Shown: positions 9,249-19,998, numbered from the stretch's first letter. The stretch: 64,000 nt of DNA from Amycolatopsis sp. DSM 110486 (GCF_019468465.1 NZ_CP080519.1:2185001-2249000); one strand, 5' to 3'. Numbers and translations are program-made. Notes: generated by a model from the letters alone, not told the origin.

Positions 9249-9836
9249 ATGGCGAACAAACTAGTGATCATCGTCGGCAGTGTCCGCGACGGCCGGTTCG
9301 GCCCCACCGTCGCCTCATGGGTGGCCGAGCAGGCCCGGGAACACGGCGGGTTCGAGGTCGAGGTCGTCGACCTGGCGGACGTCGAGATCCCGCTGTCGCT
9401 GCCCGAGGCATCCCCCAAGTACGCCGGCGACAGCTACCCGCGCCCCGCCAGGATGGCGACGCTGACGGCGGCACTGGAGAGCGCGGCCGCGTTCATCGTG
9501 GTCACCCCGGAGTACAACCACAGCTATCCGGCGTCGCTCAAGGCGGCCATCGACTGGCACTTCTCGCAGTGGACGGCCAAACCCGTCGCGTTCGTGAGCT
9601 ACGGCGGCGCGGCCGGCGGGCGGCACGCGGTGCTCCACCTGGAGAACGTGCTGACCGAGCTGCACGCGGTGACGATTCGCGACGGCCTCACTTTCCCGAA
9701 CTACTTCACCGCATGGGAGGCCGGCCTGCCGCTCGACCCGCAGGCCCCTGCGTACGCGAAGACGATGCTCGACCAGCTGGCCTGGTGGGCGGGCGCGCTG
9801 CGGACGGCGCGCGAGGCCGAGCCGTACCCCACCTGA
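9249..9836 (+). CDS. NAD(P)H-dependent FMN reductase / quinone reductase family protein
   Basis: 195-residue flavodoxin-fold enzyme from the ATG at 9249. The N-terminal IIVGSVRDGRFGPTVASW segment is the FMN-phosphate loop, VVTPEYNHSYPASLKAAIDW is the hallmark second motif, and SYGGAAGGRHA follows. Such enzymes reduce FMN, quinones, azo dyes or chromate using NAD(P)H. Divergent transcription from an MmyB-like regulator suggests ligand-controlled expression, as commonly seen for this pair. The substrate cannot be told from sequence. Confidence 0.88.
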   Translation: MANKLVIIVGSVRDGRFGPTVASWVAEQAREHGGFEVEVVDLADVEIPLSLPEASPKYAGDSYPRPARMATLTAALESAAAFIVVTPEYNHSYPASLKAAIDWHFSQWTAKPVAFVSYGGAAGGRHAVLHLENVLTELHAVTIRDGLTFPNYFTAWEAGLPLDPQAPAYAKTMLDQLAWWAGALRTAREAEPYPT

Positions 9837-9902
9837 GGGTGTTTTCCCAGTTCAGGACCATTTCACCGGGAAACTGTCGGTGCCTCGGGTCATGATGGTC
9901 GG

Positions 9903-11426
9903 GTGCTGCTCACCCAGATCGTCACCGCGTCCGCCGAGCTGGCGGCCACCCGGTCGAGGAAGGCGAAGATCGCCACCCTCGCCGCGGTGCTGCGCGCCGC
10001 CGAGACGACCGAGCTGCCGGCCGTGATCGCGTACCTCACGGGGCAGACGGCGCAGGACCGGCTGGGCGCGGGGTGGCGCACGCTCGCGGAGCTGGCCGTC
10101 GAGCCGGCCCCGGAGCCGAGCGTTGAGGTGCGGGAGGTCGACGAGGCGCTCACGGAGGTCGCGGCGGCTTCGGGGGCAGGGTCGGTGAAGCGGCGCGCGG
10201 AGGTGCTCACGGCGTTGTTCAAGCGGCTCACTCGAGGCGAGCAGGAGTTTCTCTTCCGGCTGGTCACCGGAGAGCTGCGGCAGGGGGCGCTGGAGGGCGT
10301 GATGGTCGACGCCGTCGCCGCGGCGGCCGAGGTCGGCGCCGCGGACGTGCGGCGGGCGTTCATGTTGTCCGGCAAGCTTTCCGTCACCGGCTATGCGGCG
10401 ATGACCGGCGGCGCGGCGCGGCTGGCCGAGTTCCGGCTCACGCTGGGGCGCCCGATCAAGCCGATGCTCGCGTCGCCCGCGGAATCGCTCGACGAGGCGG
10501 TGGCGGAACACGAGCACGCGATCGTCGAGTACAAAATGGACGGTGCGCGAATCCAGGTGCACCGCTCCGGCGAGGAAGTGCGCGTCTACACGCGCACGTT
10601 GCGGGAGATCACGTCAAGCGTCTCCGAGCTGGTGGACCTGGTGCGGGCGCTGCCGTGCGAGTCGGTGGTGCTCGACGGAGAGACGCTCGCGCTCACCGAC
10701 GACGGCCGGCCGAGGCCGTTCCAGGAGACGATGAGCCGCTTCGGCAGCACGCGGGAGGAACAGGTGCGGGCGCTGCTGCTGCGGCCGTACTTCTTCGACT
10801 GCCTGCACCTCGACGGCGTGGACCTGCTCGACGCGCCGCTGTCGGAACGCAACGCGGCGCTGCGGAAGGTCGCGGGCGAGCACGTGATCCCCGGCGAGGT
10901 GGAGCCGGCCGACGCCGCGGCAGTGCTCGACGCGGCGATGGCGGGCGGCCACGAGGGCGTGATGGTGAAGGACCTGGCGTCGCCGTACGCGGCGGGGCGC
11001 CGAGGCCGGGCGTGGCTGAAAGTGAAGCCGGCGCACACCATCGACCTGGTCGTGCTCGCGGTGGAGTGGGGGCACGGGCGGCGCACGGGCACGCTGTCCA
11101 ACCTGCACCTCGGCGCGCGCGACCCGGACGGTGGGCCGCCGATCATGGTGGGCAAGACGTTCAAGGGCATGACCGACGAGCTGCTGGCGTGGCAGACGAA
11201 GCGGTTCCAGGAGATCGAGACCCACCGCGACAGCTACACCGTGTACGTGCGGCCCGAGGTGGTCGTGGAGATCGAGCTCGACGGGGCGCAGATCAGCACG
11301 CGGTATCCCGGCGGGCTGGCGCTGCGGTTCGCGCGTGTGGTGCGGTACCGGCCGGACAAGGAAGCTGCCGACGCCGACACGATCGACACCGTGCGCGGCC
11401 TGCTGCGGGGTGATCGGGCCGAATGA
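9903..11426 (+). CDS. ligB: ATP-dependent DNA ligase (LigB-like)
   Basis: Seals nicks in DNA with ATP. 507 residues from a GTG start, the same size as M. tuberculosis LigB. Residues 1-180 resemble the all-alpha N-terminal DNA-binding domain of eukaryotic/archaeal ligase I. Nucleotidyltransferase motif I is YKMDGARIQVH with the adenylated Lys211; GEThe-type motif III is replaced by LDGETLAL, and KVKPAHT near residue 375 is motif V. No Ku or LigD genes are nearby, so there is no sign of an end-joining operon. Its cellular role beside the NAD-dependent LigA is uncertain in most actinobacteria. Confidence 0.9.
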   Translation: MLLTQIVTASAELAATRSRKAKIATLAAVLRAAETTELPAVIAYLTGQTAQDRLGAGWRTLAELAVEPAPEPSVEVREVDEALTEVAAASGAGSVKRRAEVLTALFKRLTRGEQEFLFRLVTGELRQGALEGVMVDAVAAAAEVGAADVRRAFMLSGKLSVTGYAAMTGGAARLAEFRLTLGRPIKPMLASPAESLDEAVAEHEHAIVEYKMDGARIQVHRSGEEVRVYTRTLREITSSVSELVDLVRALPCESVVLDGETLALTDDGRPRPFQETMSRFGSTREEQVRALLLRPYFFDCLHLDGVDLLDAPLSERNAALRKVAGEHVIPGEVEPADAAAVLDAAMAGGHEGVMVKDLASPYAAGRRGRAWLKVKPAHTIDLVVLAVEWGHGRRTGTLSNLHLGARDPDGGPPIMVGKTFKGMTDELLAWQTKRFQEIETHRDSYTVYVRPEVVVEIELDGAQISTRYPGGLALRFARVVRYRPDKEAADADTIDTVRGLLRGDRAE

Positions 11427-11550
11427 CATCCGGACACCACCGGCCAATTCGCCCGGCCGAGGCCGAAAGGCCAGACGAAAGTCGATGTTGTGCCCTCCGG
11501 CGATGCATGAGAGTGGGCTGTACCGCATCGCTCACCACTGGGGAGACGAC

Positions 11551-12840
11551 ATGACTTTTCGGGTTCGGTCCGCCGTCCGGCCGATGACCTTGCTCGCGGG
11601 TGTCGCGCTGGCCGTCACGGCCGTCGCGGCTCCGGCCGGCGCGGCCACGAACGCGCCGGCTCCCGCGCTGCACCACTTCTCGGCGGCGGCGAAGTCGTTC
11701 ATCGGCGCGCGCACGGTGGCCGACCGCGTCGCGAAGCTCGACGCCGCGATGTCCGCGCTGCCCAGGGAAAGCGTCGCGTACAACGCCACGAAGCTGTGGA
11801 ACCAGGGCATCACGGGAGCGGGCGCCACCGTCACCACGCTGGTGTCGTTCGGCGACGACCAGGTGAAGCAGGTGCTCGACGAGTACTCCCAGCGCCACGG
11901 TCTGCCGCCGGCCAACGTCGAGGTGCTCCAGCCGTCGGGCTCGGTCCCGGCGTGCACCGACCCGGGCGTCGACACGGCGACTTGCGAGTCCTGGGGCGGC
12001 GAGACCGACCTCGACGTCACGATGATGCACGCGATGGCGCCCAACACGAAGATCATCGTCGCCGCGACGCCGGTCGCCGAGACGCAGGGCTTCACCGGGC
12101 TGCCCGAGATGATGAACGCCGTCGACTACCTCACGAAGCACAAGCTCACCGACGTGATCTCGATGAGCTTCGGCACCACGGAGGAGAACTTCCCGTCGTT
12201 CCAGTCCATCAAGACGCTCGACCCGGCGCTGGAACGCGCGAGCAAGGCGGGCATCACGATGGTCGCCTCCTCGGGTGACGACGGCCCGACCGGCGGCTTC
12301 CTGCAGGGCCCGGGCAACTACCCGTACCGCGTGGCGAGCTGGCCGGCCAGCGACCCGCGCGTGACCACCCTCGGCGGCACGCAGCTGCACCTCGACTCCA
12401 CCGGCACCCGCACGAAGCCGGACGACCTGGTGAACGTGGCCGACAACGGCTTCGGCGAAGGCGCGGGCCTGTCGAAGGCCTACGCGCGCCCGGCGTGGCA
12501 GGACAGCGTCAAGAAGATCACCGGCAGCAAGATGCGCTCGTTCCCGGACATCAGCATGGAAGGCGTGCAGGGCACTTCGCAGTCGGCGCCGCTGTTCGCC
12601 GGCGTGCTCGCCCTGGCGGTGCAGGCCAACCACGGCAAGCTCGGCCAGATCAACCCCGCCCTCTACGAAAAGCTCGGCCCGAAGGGCGCCAAGGCCGGCA
12701 TCGTCGACGTCACCACCGGCGACAACAGCCAGGACGGCGTCGAGGGCTTCACCGCCACCCCCGGCTTCGACATCGCCAGCGGCTGGGGCACGGTCGACGC
12801 CTCGGTCTTCGTCCCCGCCTTGGTGAAGGCGCTTCGCTGA
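11551..12840 (+). CDS. Secreted S53 (sedolisin) family serine-carboxyl peptidase
   Basis: 429 residues from the ATG at 11551 with GGGGAGA nine bases upstream. Residues 1-31 form a signal peptide ending near APAGA. The sedolisin catalytic set is visible: Glu151 and Asp155 in GGETDLD (E-x3-D), the oxyanion aspartate in SSGDDG (243-244) and Ser343 in GTSQSAP. The C-terminal GFDIASGWGTVD region resembles the calcium-site end of the family. Unlike typical sedolisins there is only about 60-90 residues before the catalytic core, so the usual large Pro-kumamolisin activation domain is missing or much reduced. Expected to act outside the cell. Confidence 0.87.
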   Translation: MTFRVRSAVRPMTLLAGVALAVTAVAAPAGAATNAPAPALHHFSAAAKSFIGARTVADRVAKLDAAMSALPRESVAYNATKLWNQGITGAGATVTTLVSFGDDQVKQVLDEYSQRHGLPPANVEVLQPSGSVPACTDPGVDTATCESWGGETDLDVTMMHAMAPNTKIIVAATPVAETQGFTGLPEMMNAVDYLTKHKLTDVISMSFGTTEENFPSFQSIKTLDPALERASKAGITMVASSGDDGPTGGFLQGPGNYPYRVASWPASDPRVTTLGGTQLHLDSTGTRTKPDDLVNVADNGFGEGAGLSKAYARPAWQDSVKKITGSKMRSFPDISMEGVQGTSQSAPLFAGVLALAVQANHGKLGQINPALYEKLGPKGAKAGIVDVTTGDNSQDGVEGFTATPGFDIASGWGTVDASVFVPALVKALR

Positions 12841-12856
12841 CGCGACCCTGAACAAC

Positions 12857-12898
12857 CACGACGAAGGGCGCGGCCTACGGGCCGCGCCCTTCGTCGTG
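12857..12898. terminator. Bidirectional hairpin between sedolisin and maleylacetate reductase genes
   Basis: Perfect 19-bp stem (12857-12875 with 12880-12898) and a TACG tetraloop, placed between two convergent genes. No U-tract on either strand. Confidence 0.75.
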
Positions 12899-12912
12899 CT
12901 TGCCGAGGCAAT

Positions 12913-13971
12913 TCAGCAACCCGCGACCAGCCGCTCGAAAACCTCCGCCTCGGCCCGATCCGCAGCCACGGACAACTCCCCCAGCATCAGCCGAAGCTCC
13001 GCACCGCCAAGGCCCAACTCACCCGCAACCCGCCGTGGGTCGACCTCCGCGGTCAGCCCCATCGTCACCGTGAGCTCGGCCACCGCCTGTTCGGCCGGCA
13101 CCCCGGGTCGCAGCTCCGCCAGCGCCGCGCGCGCCCCGGCGGCGGCCTCGCCGTACGCCCGCAGCACGAGCGGAAGAAACAGCGCGTGCAAACGGCCGTA
13201 CCCGAGCCCGTGCCGCGTGGACACCAGGTCGCACACCCGGTGCACCACACCGGCCCGGCCCAGCTCGTGCAGTGCGTGGCCCGCCAGGGCGGCGCCGGCC
13301 AGCGCGTCTTGGCACGTCGCGAGGTCACCGGCCGCGAGCGGGGCGAGGCTGCTCCACAGCAGAAGCAGACCTTCGCGAGCCGACGCCAGCGCTTCCTCGC
13401 TCGCGGGACGGCACAGGACCTCCAGGCAGTGTGCGACGGCGGTGATGCCACTGCTCGCCACCACCTCGCGGGGCAGCCCCGCGACGAGGTCGGGGTCGTA
13501 GAGCACCGCGCGGGGCAGTGCGTGGCCGGACGTCCCCGTTTCCTTGCCGCGGGCGGTGGTGACGAAGTAGCGCGATGTGCGCTCCGCGCCGGAGAAGGTG
13601 GTCGGGACCGCGATCAGCGGCAGCCGCAGCGCGAGCGAAACGATCTTGCCCAGCCCGATCGCCGAGCCGCCGCCGATGGCCAGGACCGCGTCGGCGTGCG
13701 TTTCCTGCGCCGAGCCGACGGCGAGGTTGGCCTGGTGGGCCGGCACGTGCGCGGGCACGTCCGACCACCGGCCGAGGTAGCGCCCGCCGAGCAGACCCGG
13801 CAGCCGGGCGACGACCGGGTCCGCCGACCGGGAGGCCACCGCGAGCACGCGGTGACAACCCAGGGCGTCGGCGACCTCCGGGAGTTCTCGCAGGGATCCG
13901 CTGCCCCACACCAGGTTCTGCTCGGGCGCGGCGTCCCGGGACCGGCGGACGGGGTCAGCGGGCCGCGCCAC
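12913..13971 (-). CDS. Maleylacetate reductase-like iron-containing alcohol dehydrogenase
   Basis: 352-residue Fe-ADH fold protein from a GTG start. The NAD-binding IGGGSAIGLGK loop (about residue 98) is followed by the PTTFSGAERT segment, the position of the family's PTTxxGxE(M)T motif, and His residues in the helical domain (HCLEVL, HGLGYG) suit the metal site. Maleylacetate reductases convert maleylacetate to 3-oxoadipate in lower aromatic degradation. The start overlaps the end of the VOC gene by 17 bases, so the two are probably co-translated. Substrate is inferred from family and from the dioxygenase-like partner. Confidence 0.78.
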   Translation of the reverse strand: MARPADPVRRSRDAAPEQNLVWGSGSLRELPEVADALGCHRVLAVASRSADPVVARLPGLLGGRYLGRWSDVPAHVPAHQANLAVGSAQETHADAVLAIGGGSAIGLGKIVSLALRLPLIAVPTTFSGAERTSRYFVTTARGKETGTSGHALPRAVLYDPDLVAGLPREVVASSGITAVAHCLEVLCRPASEEALASAREGLLLLWSSLAPLAAGDLATCQDALAGAALAGHALHELGRAGVVHRVCDLVSTRHGLGYGRLHALFLPLVLRAYGEAAAGARAALAELRPGVPAEQAVAELTVTMGLTAEVDPRRVAGELGLGGAELRLMLGELSVAADRAEAEVFERLVAGC

Positions 13972-14527
13972 CGTGGCCGTCCGGCGTGTACTGCAGCAGG
14001 TGCTGTCCGTAGACGTCCGAGCCGATCGCGGCCAGCGCCGCCGGCACCGGTTCGGGGTCCTGCAGGAAGGGCTGCGCGACGTCGCACGGGTGCTGCCACG
14101 TGGCGAACTCCAGGGCGATCTTGTTCACCGGGTCCTCGAAGTAGATCGAGTGACAGAACCCGTGGTCGAGTTCACTGTTGACCTTGATCCCGTTCTCCTC
14201 CAGCACCGATTTCGCGTGCTGCAGTTCACCCTCGGAAGGCACCGTGATCGCGAGGTGGTTTCCCGCCCCGAGCAACGAGTTGTCCGCGGCGATCTCGACG
14301 TCCTTGAACTCGAAGAACGCGATCGTGTCCTGCTCGCTGATGCGGAAGAAATAATGCCTGCTGCCGGCGAGATTCCCCGGCACCGCACCGGGGAACGGGT
14401 CCGGGTCCGGCAATTGCAGCGTCACGACAATGGGAAACCCGAGCACCCCATTGTAGAACTTCACGGTTTCTTCCATGTCATTGGTCACGAAAGCCATGTG
14501 GTGACACCCGGTCGTCCGAATCCCCAT
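13955..14527 (-). CDS. VOC-superfamily protein (glyoxalase/extradiol dioxygenase fold)
   Basis: 190 residues from the ATG at 14527; a GTG-type extension to 14554 lacks family similarity. The beta-alpha-beta VOC unit begins CHHMAFVTNDMEETVKFY, and metal-ligand candidates are His9/His10 in the first strand, His near GNHLAITV, and Glu in IALEFATW. It is first in an operon with maleylacetate reductase and divergent from a MarR regulator. That setting suggests ring-cleavage or another step of aromatic catabolism, but single-domain VOC proteins also include lactoylglutathione-lyase-like enzymes and resistance proteins. Confidence 0.8.
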   Translation of the reverse strand: MGIRTTGCHHMAFVTNDMEETVKFYNGVLGFPIVVTLQLPDPDPFPGAVPGNLAGSRHYFFRISEQDTIAFFEFKDVEIAADNSLLGAGNHLAITVPSEGELQHAKSVLEENGIKVNSELDHGFCHSIYFEDPVNKIALEFATWQHPCDVAQPFLQDPEPVPAALAAIGSDVYGQHLLQYTPDGHGGAAR

Positions 14528-14575
14528 GACGATTCCTCTCACTGTTCCCGGCAATGCGAGAATGACAGTACGCGC

Positions 14576-14601
14576 AATCTTGTTTCCACGTCAACGAGAT
14601 T
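14576..14601. promoter_or_regulatory. Imperfect palindrome, probable MarR operator
   Basis: AATCTTGTT (14576-14584) and AACGAGATT (14593-14601) are inverted with one mismatch around an 8-base spacer. It lies between the divergent VOC gene (start 14527) and the MarR gene (start 14655), where an autoregulating MarR dimer would bind. The TTGTT...AAC core resembles known MarR sites in layout. Confidence 0.5.
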
Positions 14602-14654
14602 ACCGCAAAGGACCCTGACGGCCCAACGCGCGCACGCTCGGTTACGGTGGGTAC

Positions 14655-15122
14655 GTGACCGCGACGCACGGGGAACGCCCGGTGCCCCACCTCTCGGAGG
14701 ACGAGCTGCTCGCCTGGCGCGGGCTGCTCGAACTGGAAGCACGCGTGCTCGGCGTACTCGACGCCGAACTGCGCGCGGACCACGACCTGTCGGTCGCCGA
14801 GTTCGACACGCTCTACCAGCTGTGGCTCCAGCCCGGCGGCCGGTGCCGCATGAAGGATCTCGCGGAGAAACTGCTGGTCAGCCGAGGCGGGGTGACCAAG
14901 CTGATCAACCGGCTCCGCAGCCGCGGCCTCGTGGCCCGCGTGTCGCAGCCCGGTCAGCAAGCCGTCGACGCGCAGCTGACCGAGACCGGCGAGGCGCTCC
15001 TCGCCACGGCGATGGACACCCACTTCGACGGCGTCCGCCGGCTCGTGACCTCCCGGCTGTCCGCCGCGGAGCTGCACACCCTCCGCACGGTCACGGAACG
15101 CCTGCGCGAGCCGCCCGCCTGA
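14655..15122 (+). CDS. MarR-family transcriptional regulator
   Basis: 155 residues from a GTG start. The winged helix runs from about residue 60 to 120: MKDLAEKLLVSRGGVTKLI is the recognition helix region and RxSQPGQQAVDAQLTETG is the wing, with flanking dimerisation helices. It is transcribed away from the VOC/maleylacetate reductase pair across a 127-bp region holding an imperfect palindrome, so it probably represses that pair and itself, released by an aromatic ligand. A weak hairpin (15124-15138) follows the stop. Confidence 0.87.
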   Translation: MTATHGERPVPHLSEDELLAWRGLLELEARVLGVLDAELRADHDLSVAEFDTLYQLWLQPGGRCRMKDLAEKLLVSRGGVTKLINRLRSRGLVARVSQPGQQAVDAQLTETGEALLATAMDTHFDGVRRLVTSRLSAAELHTLRTVTERLREPPA

Positions 15123-15798
15123 GCACCCCGACGGGGTGACACCGGGTCGTTTCGGCTGGGTCCGAGCAGGCCGGAACCGTAATCTCACCGCATGCCACCG
15201 ACGCGACTGACCCGGATCTGGTTCGGGGTGACGGCCCTCGTTGTGCTGATCGGCCTCGTCACACAGGGCTTCGTGAGCGCCGGAACACCAGGCCGCTACG
15301 CCTCGGCGGGCGCGCGCGTCGCCAACATGTTCGCGTACTTCACCATCGAATCGAACGTGCTGGTGCTGCTGGCTTCCGTCGCGTTCGTGGCCGGCGCGCG
15401 GGCCAACGGGCTGCTGCGCGTGCTGTGGCTCGACGCACTGGTCGGCATCGCGGTGACCGGCGTCGTCTACCACGTCGCGCTGTCGGGGCTGCTCGATCTG
15501 AGCGGCGCGGCCCTGTTCGCCGACGTCATGCTGCACACCGTGTCGCCGATCATCGCGGTGCTCGGGTTCCTCGTCGCGTCGCCGCGCATCCTGCGGTGGC
15601 GCACGGTCGCGTGGTCAGCGTGCTGGCCCCTGGCGTGGCTGGCGTTCACGCTGGTCCGTGGCGCGCAGGGCGGCTTCTACCCGTACCCGTTCGTCGACGC
15701 CGCCGAGCTCGGTTACGGCCGTGTGGCCGTGAACTGCGTGCTCATCGCCGTGCTGTTCGTCGCGCTGGCGAGCGTCGCGAAGGTCCTCGACGGCTGGC

Positions 15799-17459
<1,661 letters not shown>

Positions 17460-17643
17460 ACCGCGCGCGCAGGCCCGGCGCGCTGGGTACCTGGCGCCTC
17501 AACGACCGCTCGATGGCGGGCGGGCCGGCCGGAAAACCATGCCAACCGCGAGGGCGCCGGGCCGAACGGACCGCCCGGCTCGGCGTGGCAGTCGGCTCCG
17601 CCAACTCCTAGCCCGGCGACAACTCACGGCCACCGGCCGAAAG

Positions 17644-18411
17644 CTAAGCCAGCCGGGCCAACGCGTGGGCAGAACGGCTGCCCGGTTCGGCGTGGTAGAT
17701 CAGCACATCCCACTCCCCGCCCGGCACCGTCAGCACCTGCCGCCCCAACGACAACTCGCCCACCACCGGGTGGCGGAAAACCTTGCGCGGCGCGGCGTTC
17801 GTGCGCACGTCGTGGCGAGGCCACAAGCGGGCGAAGTCCTGGCTGGCGGCCAGCAGCTCGGCAACGAGAGCGTCCAGCGCCGGATCGCGCAATGCCGTCC
17901 GAGCACGGAGCATCGCCGTCACGTTGAGGGCCATCGTGGCCCAATCCGGATGCAGCGAACGCACCGAGGGGTCGAGGAAAAACGCGCGGGCGAGATTCGT
18001 GCCCGGCCGGTACATCGGCGCCAGCGCGACGGCGAGCGGGCTGGCGGCGAGCACGTCCATCCGCCGTCCCCACGCGAGCGCCGGCGCGCCACCGAGCTCG
18101 ACCAGCTCGCGCACGCCCGCCGGCAGCTCCCCGCCGGTGATCCGGGGTGGCGAAGCGAGCCGGTGGAGGTGGGCGGCGCCGTCGTCGCCCAGGTGGAGCG
18201 CGCGGGCCAGCGCGTCGAGCACCTGGGGCGACGGGTGCCGGTCGCGGCCCTGCTCGAGGCGCACGTAGTAGTCCACGCTCACGCCCGCCACCGCGGCCAG
18301 CTCCTCGCGCCGCAGGCCCGGCACGCGTCTCGGGCCGTCGTCGGGCAGGCCGACGTCGGCGGGGCTGACCAGCGCCCGCCGGGCGCGCAGGAACTCGCCG
18401 ATGGCGTTCAT
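17644..18411 (-). CDS. XRE-type regulator with MmyB-like domain
   Basis: 255 residues. Residues 10-70 carry the RRVPGLRREELAAVAGVSV lead and helix-turn-helix ending RLEQGRDRHPS, followed by the MmyB-like C-terminal domain (ALAPMYRPGTNLAR through HPVVGELSLGRQVL). It is divergent from the short-chain dehydrogenase at 18484 with 72 bp between starts, so it probably controls that gene. It is a distant paralogue of the regulator at 8309-9145, and each is paired with a divergent oxidoreductase. Confidence 0.88.
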   Translation of the reverse strand: MNAIGEFLRARRALVSPADVGLPDDGPRRVPGLRREELAAVAGVSVDYYVRLEQGRDRHPSPQVLDALARALHLGDDGAAHLHRLASPPRITGGELPAGVRELVELGGAPALAWGRRMDVLAASPLAVALAPMYRPGTNLARAFFLDPSVRSLHPDWATMALNVTAMLRARTALRDPALDALVAELLAASQDFARLWPRHDVRTNAAPRKVFRHPVVGELSLGRQVLTVPGGEWDVLIYHAEPGSRSAHALARLA

Positions 18412-18483
18412 CTGCCCAGGTTAACCGTGGGTGGCCCTGTCGCGGCCTGGTGACGGTCGAGCCCTGCGACGACGCTGGCAGTC

Positions 18484-19212
18484 ATGATCACAGCCCTCGT
18501 GAGCGGCGCCAACAAGGGTCTGGGCCGCGAAATCGCCCGCGGTCTGGCCCGCCGGGGCGCCACCGTCCTGCTCGGCAGCCGCGACCTCGCCCTCGGCGAG
18601 AAGACCGCCGCCGAACTCCACGCCGAAGGCCTGGCCGTGACGCCGGTCCGGCTCGACGTGACGTCCGCAGCGGACATCGACGACGTCGCCCGCCACCTCG
18701 AAACCCGCCACGGCAAGCTCGACGTCCTCGTCAACAACGCCGGCGCCCGCTTCTCCGTCGAACCCGCCGAGCTGACCGCGGACCACCTTCGCCGCGCCTA
18801 CGAAACGAACCTCTTCAGCGTCGCCGCCGTCACCCACCGGATGCTGGGCCTCCTGCGAGCCGCGGAAGCTCCGCACGTGGTCAACGTCGCCAGCACCTCC
18901 GCTTCACTCGCCCTCACCACCGCCGAGGGCTCGCAGTTCGCGGCCGCGACGGACACCATCGCCTACTCGTCGTCGAAAACCGCGCTCGTCATGCTCACCA
19001 TCCGCTACGCGACCACCTTCCGCGCCGACCCCGCGTATGCGCACTTGCGCGTCAACGCCGTCACCCCCGGCTTCATCGCCTCCGACCTCAACGGCCACAC
19101 CGGCCCCCGCACCGCCGAACAGGGCGCGCGCGTGGTCCTCGACCTGGTCGCGCAGGGCGCCGCGGCGCCGACCGGGGCGTTCCTCAACGAGGACGGCCCC
19201 GTGCCCTGGTGA
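18484..19212 (+). CDS. Short-chain dehydrogenase/reductase (SDR)
   Basis: 242-residue classical SDR. The cofactor loop is SGANKGLG (TGxxxGxG type; Ser replaces Thr), with NNAG at about 91 and the catalytic Ser plus YSSSK dyad (Tyr and Lys, about 160-165). The NADP-type Arg after the second strand (GSRDLA) suggests NADP preference. Control by the divergent MmyB-like regulator is likely. Its last 112 bp (from 19124 into the 3' flank) are repeated at 19798-19909 with 5 differences, marking a local duplication. Substrate unknown. Confidence 0.9.
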   Translation: MITALVSGANKGLGREIARGLARRGATVLLGSRDLALGEKTAAELHAEGLAVTPVRLDVTSAADIDDVARHLETRHGKLDVLVNNAGARFSVEPAELTADHLRRAYETNLFSVAAVTHRMLGLLRAAEAPHVVNVASTSASLALTTAEGSQFAAATDTIAYSSSKTALVMLTIRYATTFRADPAYAHLRVNAVTPGFIASDLNGHTGPRTAEQGARVVLDLVAQGAAAPTGAFLNEDGPVPW

Positions 19213-19235
19213 TCTCAGGACGTGTGCCGCCGGGC
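19124..19235 (+). repeat. Duplicated segment A, original copy (SDR 3' end)
   Basis: 112-bp block covering the last 30 codons of the SDR gene and 23 bp of 3' flank. It matches 19798-19909 at 107 of 112 positions by direct comparison. Confidence 0.85.
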
Positions 19236-19730
19236 GACCGCCGCGAAGGCCTCGATCGCGTGGTCGAGGTCGCTGGCCGCGGCGGCGACCGGCGGAGGCA
19301 GCACAGGCCGGTTGAACGCACCGCCGGCGTCGAGCTCGAAGCGGGTGTGGTGCAGCAGCATGTCCTTGTGCCGCAGCTTGCGGGCCTGGGCGACGAGGTC
19401 GTCGGGACCGCTCATCACGAGCAGGCCGTAGAAAGCCCGCATCTGCGCCCGCGCCGTGTAGTACGCGTCCTCGTACTCGGCTTCGCGCGCGACGTCGCCT
19501 TCGTCGGCCTCGCCCAGCTTCTGCCGCCGGTGGATCACGTTGAGGTCGACCACGTGCTGGCGCGCCCGCGTCGCGGCCTCGATCAACCCCGCACAACGGT
19601 CGGCGCGGTCCTGCAGCAACCGCGCGCGCCGGGCCGCGCGCAGCTTCACCGGCTCCACGAAAGCCCCCAGCGTCACGCCCGCCAGCGACGCGACGGCCGC
19701 GATGATCGCGACACCCACAGCGGTCAGCAC
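19215..19730 (-). CDS. Hypothetical membrane-anchored protein
   Basis: 171 residues from a GTG start. Residues 3-25 are hydrophobic (one membrane span), followed by a basic, helix-rich, probably coiled-coil stretch (RAARRARLLQDRADRCAGLI onward) and a mixed C-terminus. No family recognised. It converges on the SDR gene with two bases between stops. Its first 15 codons recur at about 24347-24395, next to DUF309, showing that a second copy of this gene once existed and was replaced by the molybdate cassette. Confidence 0.6.
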   Translation of the reverse strand: MLTAVGVAIIAAVASLAGVTLGAFVEPVKLRAARRARLLQDRADRCAGLIEAATRARQHVVDLNVIHRRQKLGEADEGDVAREAEYEDAYYTARAQMRAFYGLLVMSGPDDLVAQARKLRHKDMLLHHTRFELDAGGAFNRPVLPPPVAAAASDLDHAIEAFAAVARRHTS

Positions 19731-19806
19731 GGCAGCAGTGTGCCGGCCGGCACCGACAGGAGTCAGCCGATCAGCCGCGGCGCCACCGGGTCGGCCCGCG
19801 CGCGCG
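19690..19806. repeat. Duplicated segment B, left copy
   Basis: Holds the 5' end of the hypothetical gene at 19215-19730 plus a vestige of the last 13 or so codons of DUF309 (around 19762-19806). It matches 24347-24457 with about nine substitutions and one gap of about 6 bases. It abuts segment A's second copy at a GCGCGCG run. Confidence 0.8.
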
Positions 19807-19909
19807 TGGTCCTCGACCTGGTCGCTCAGGGCGCCGCGGCGCCGACCGGGACGTTCTTCAACGAGGACGGCCCCGTGCCGTGGTGACCTCAGGACGTGTG
19901 CCGCCGGGC
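19798..19909 (+). repeat. Duplicated segment A, second copy (SDR tail fragment)
   Basis: A 3' fragment of an SDR gene with no 5' part, matching 19124-19235 at about 95%. It begins inside the GCGCGCG run shared with the DUF309 vestige. It is immediately followed by the molybdate/tungstate cassette. Non-coding remnant. Confidence 0.85.
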
Positions 19910-19998
19910 TCGTAAACCCACCCCGTTTCGGGCGGCGCGATGGCTCTCTGTCGCTTCGGAAATTCCGTGTCGTGGAGTCACCCGTTTATGCTGCCGAG

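Noticed and set aside
9903..11426. DNA ligase as part of a non-homologous end-joining operon
   Set aside because: No Ku, polymerase or primase-like gene is nearby; the protein is a stand-alone LigB-type ligase.
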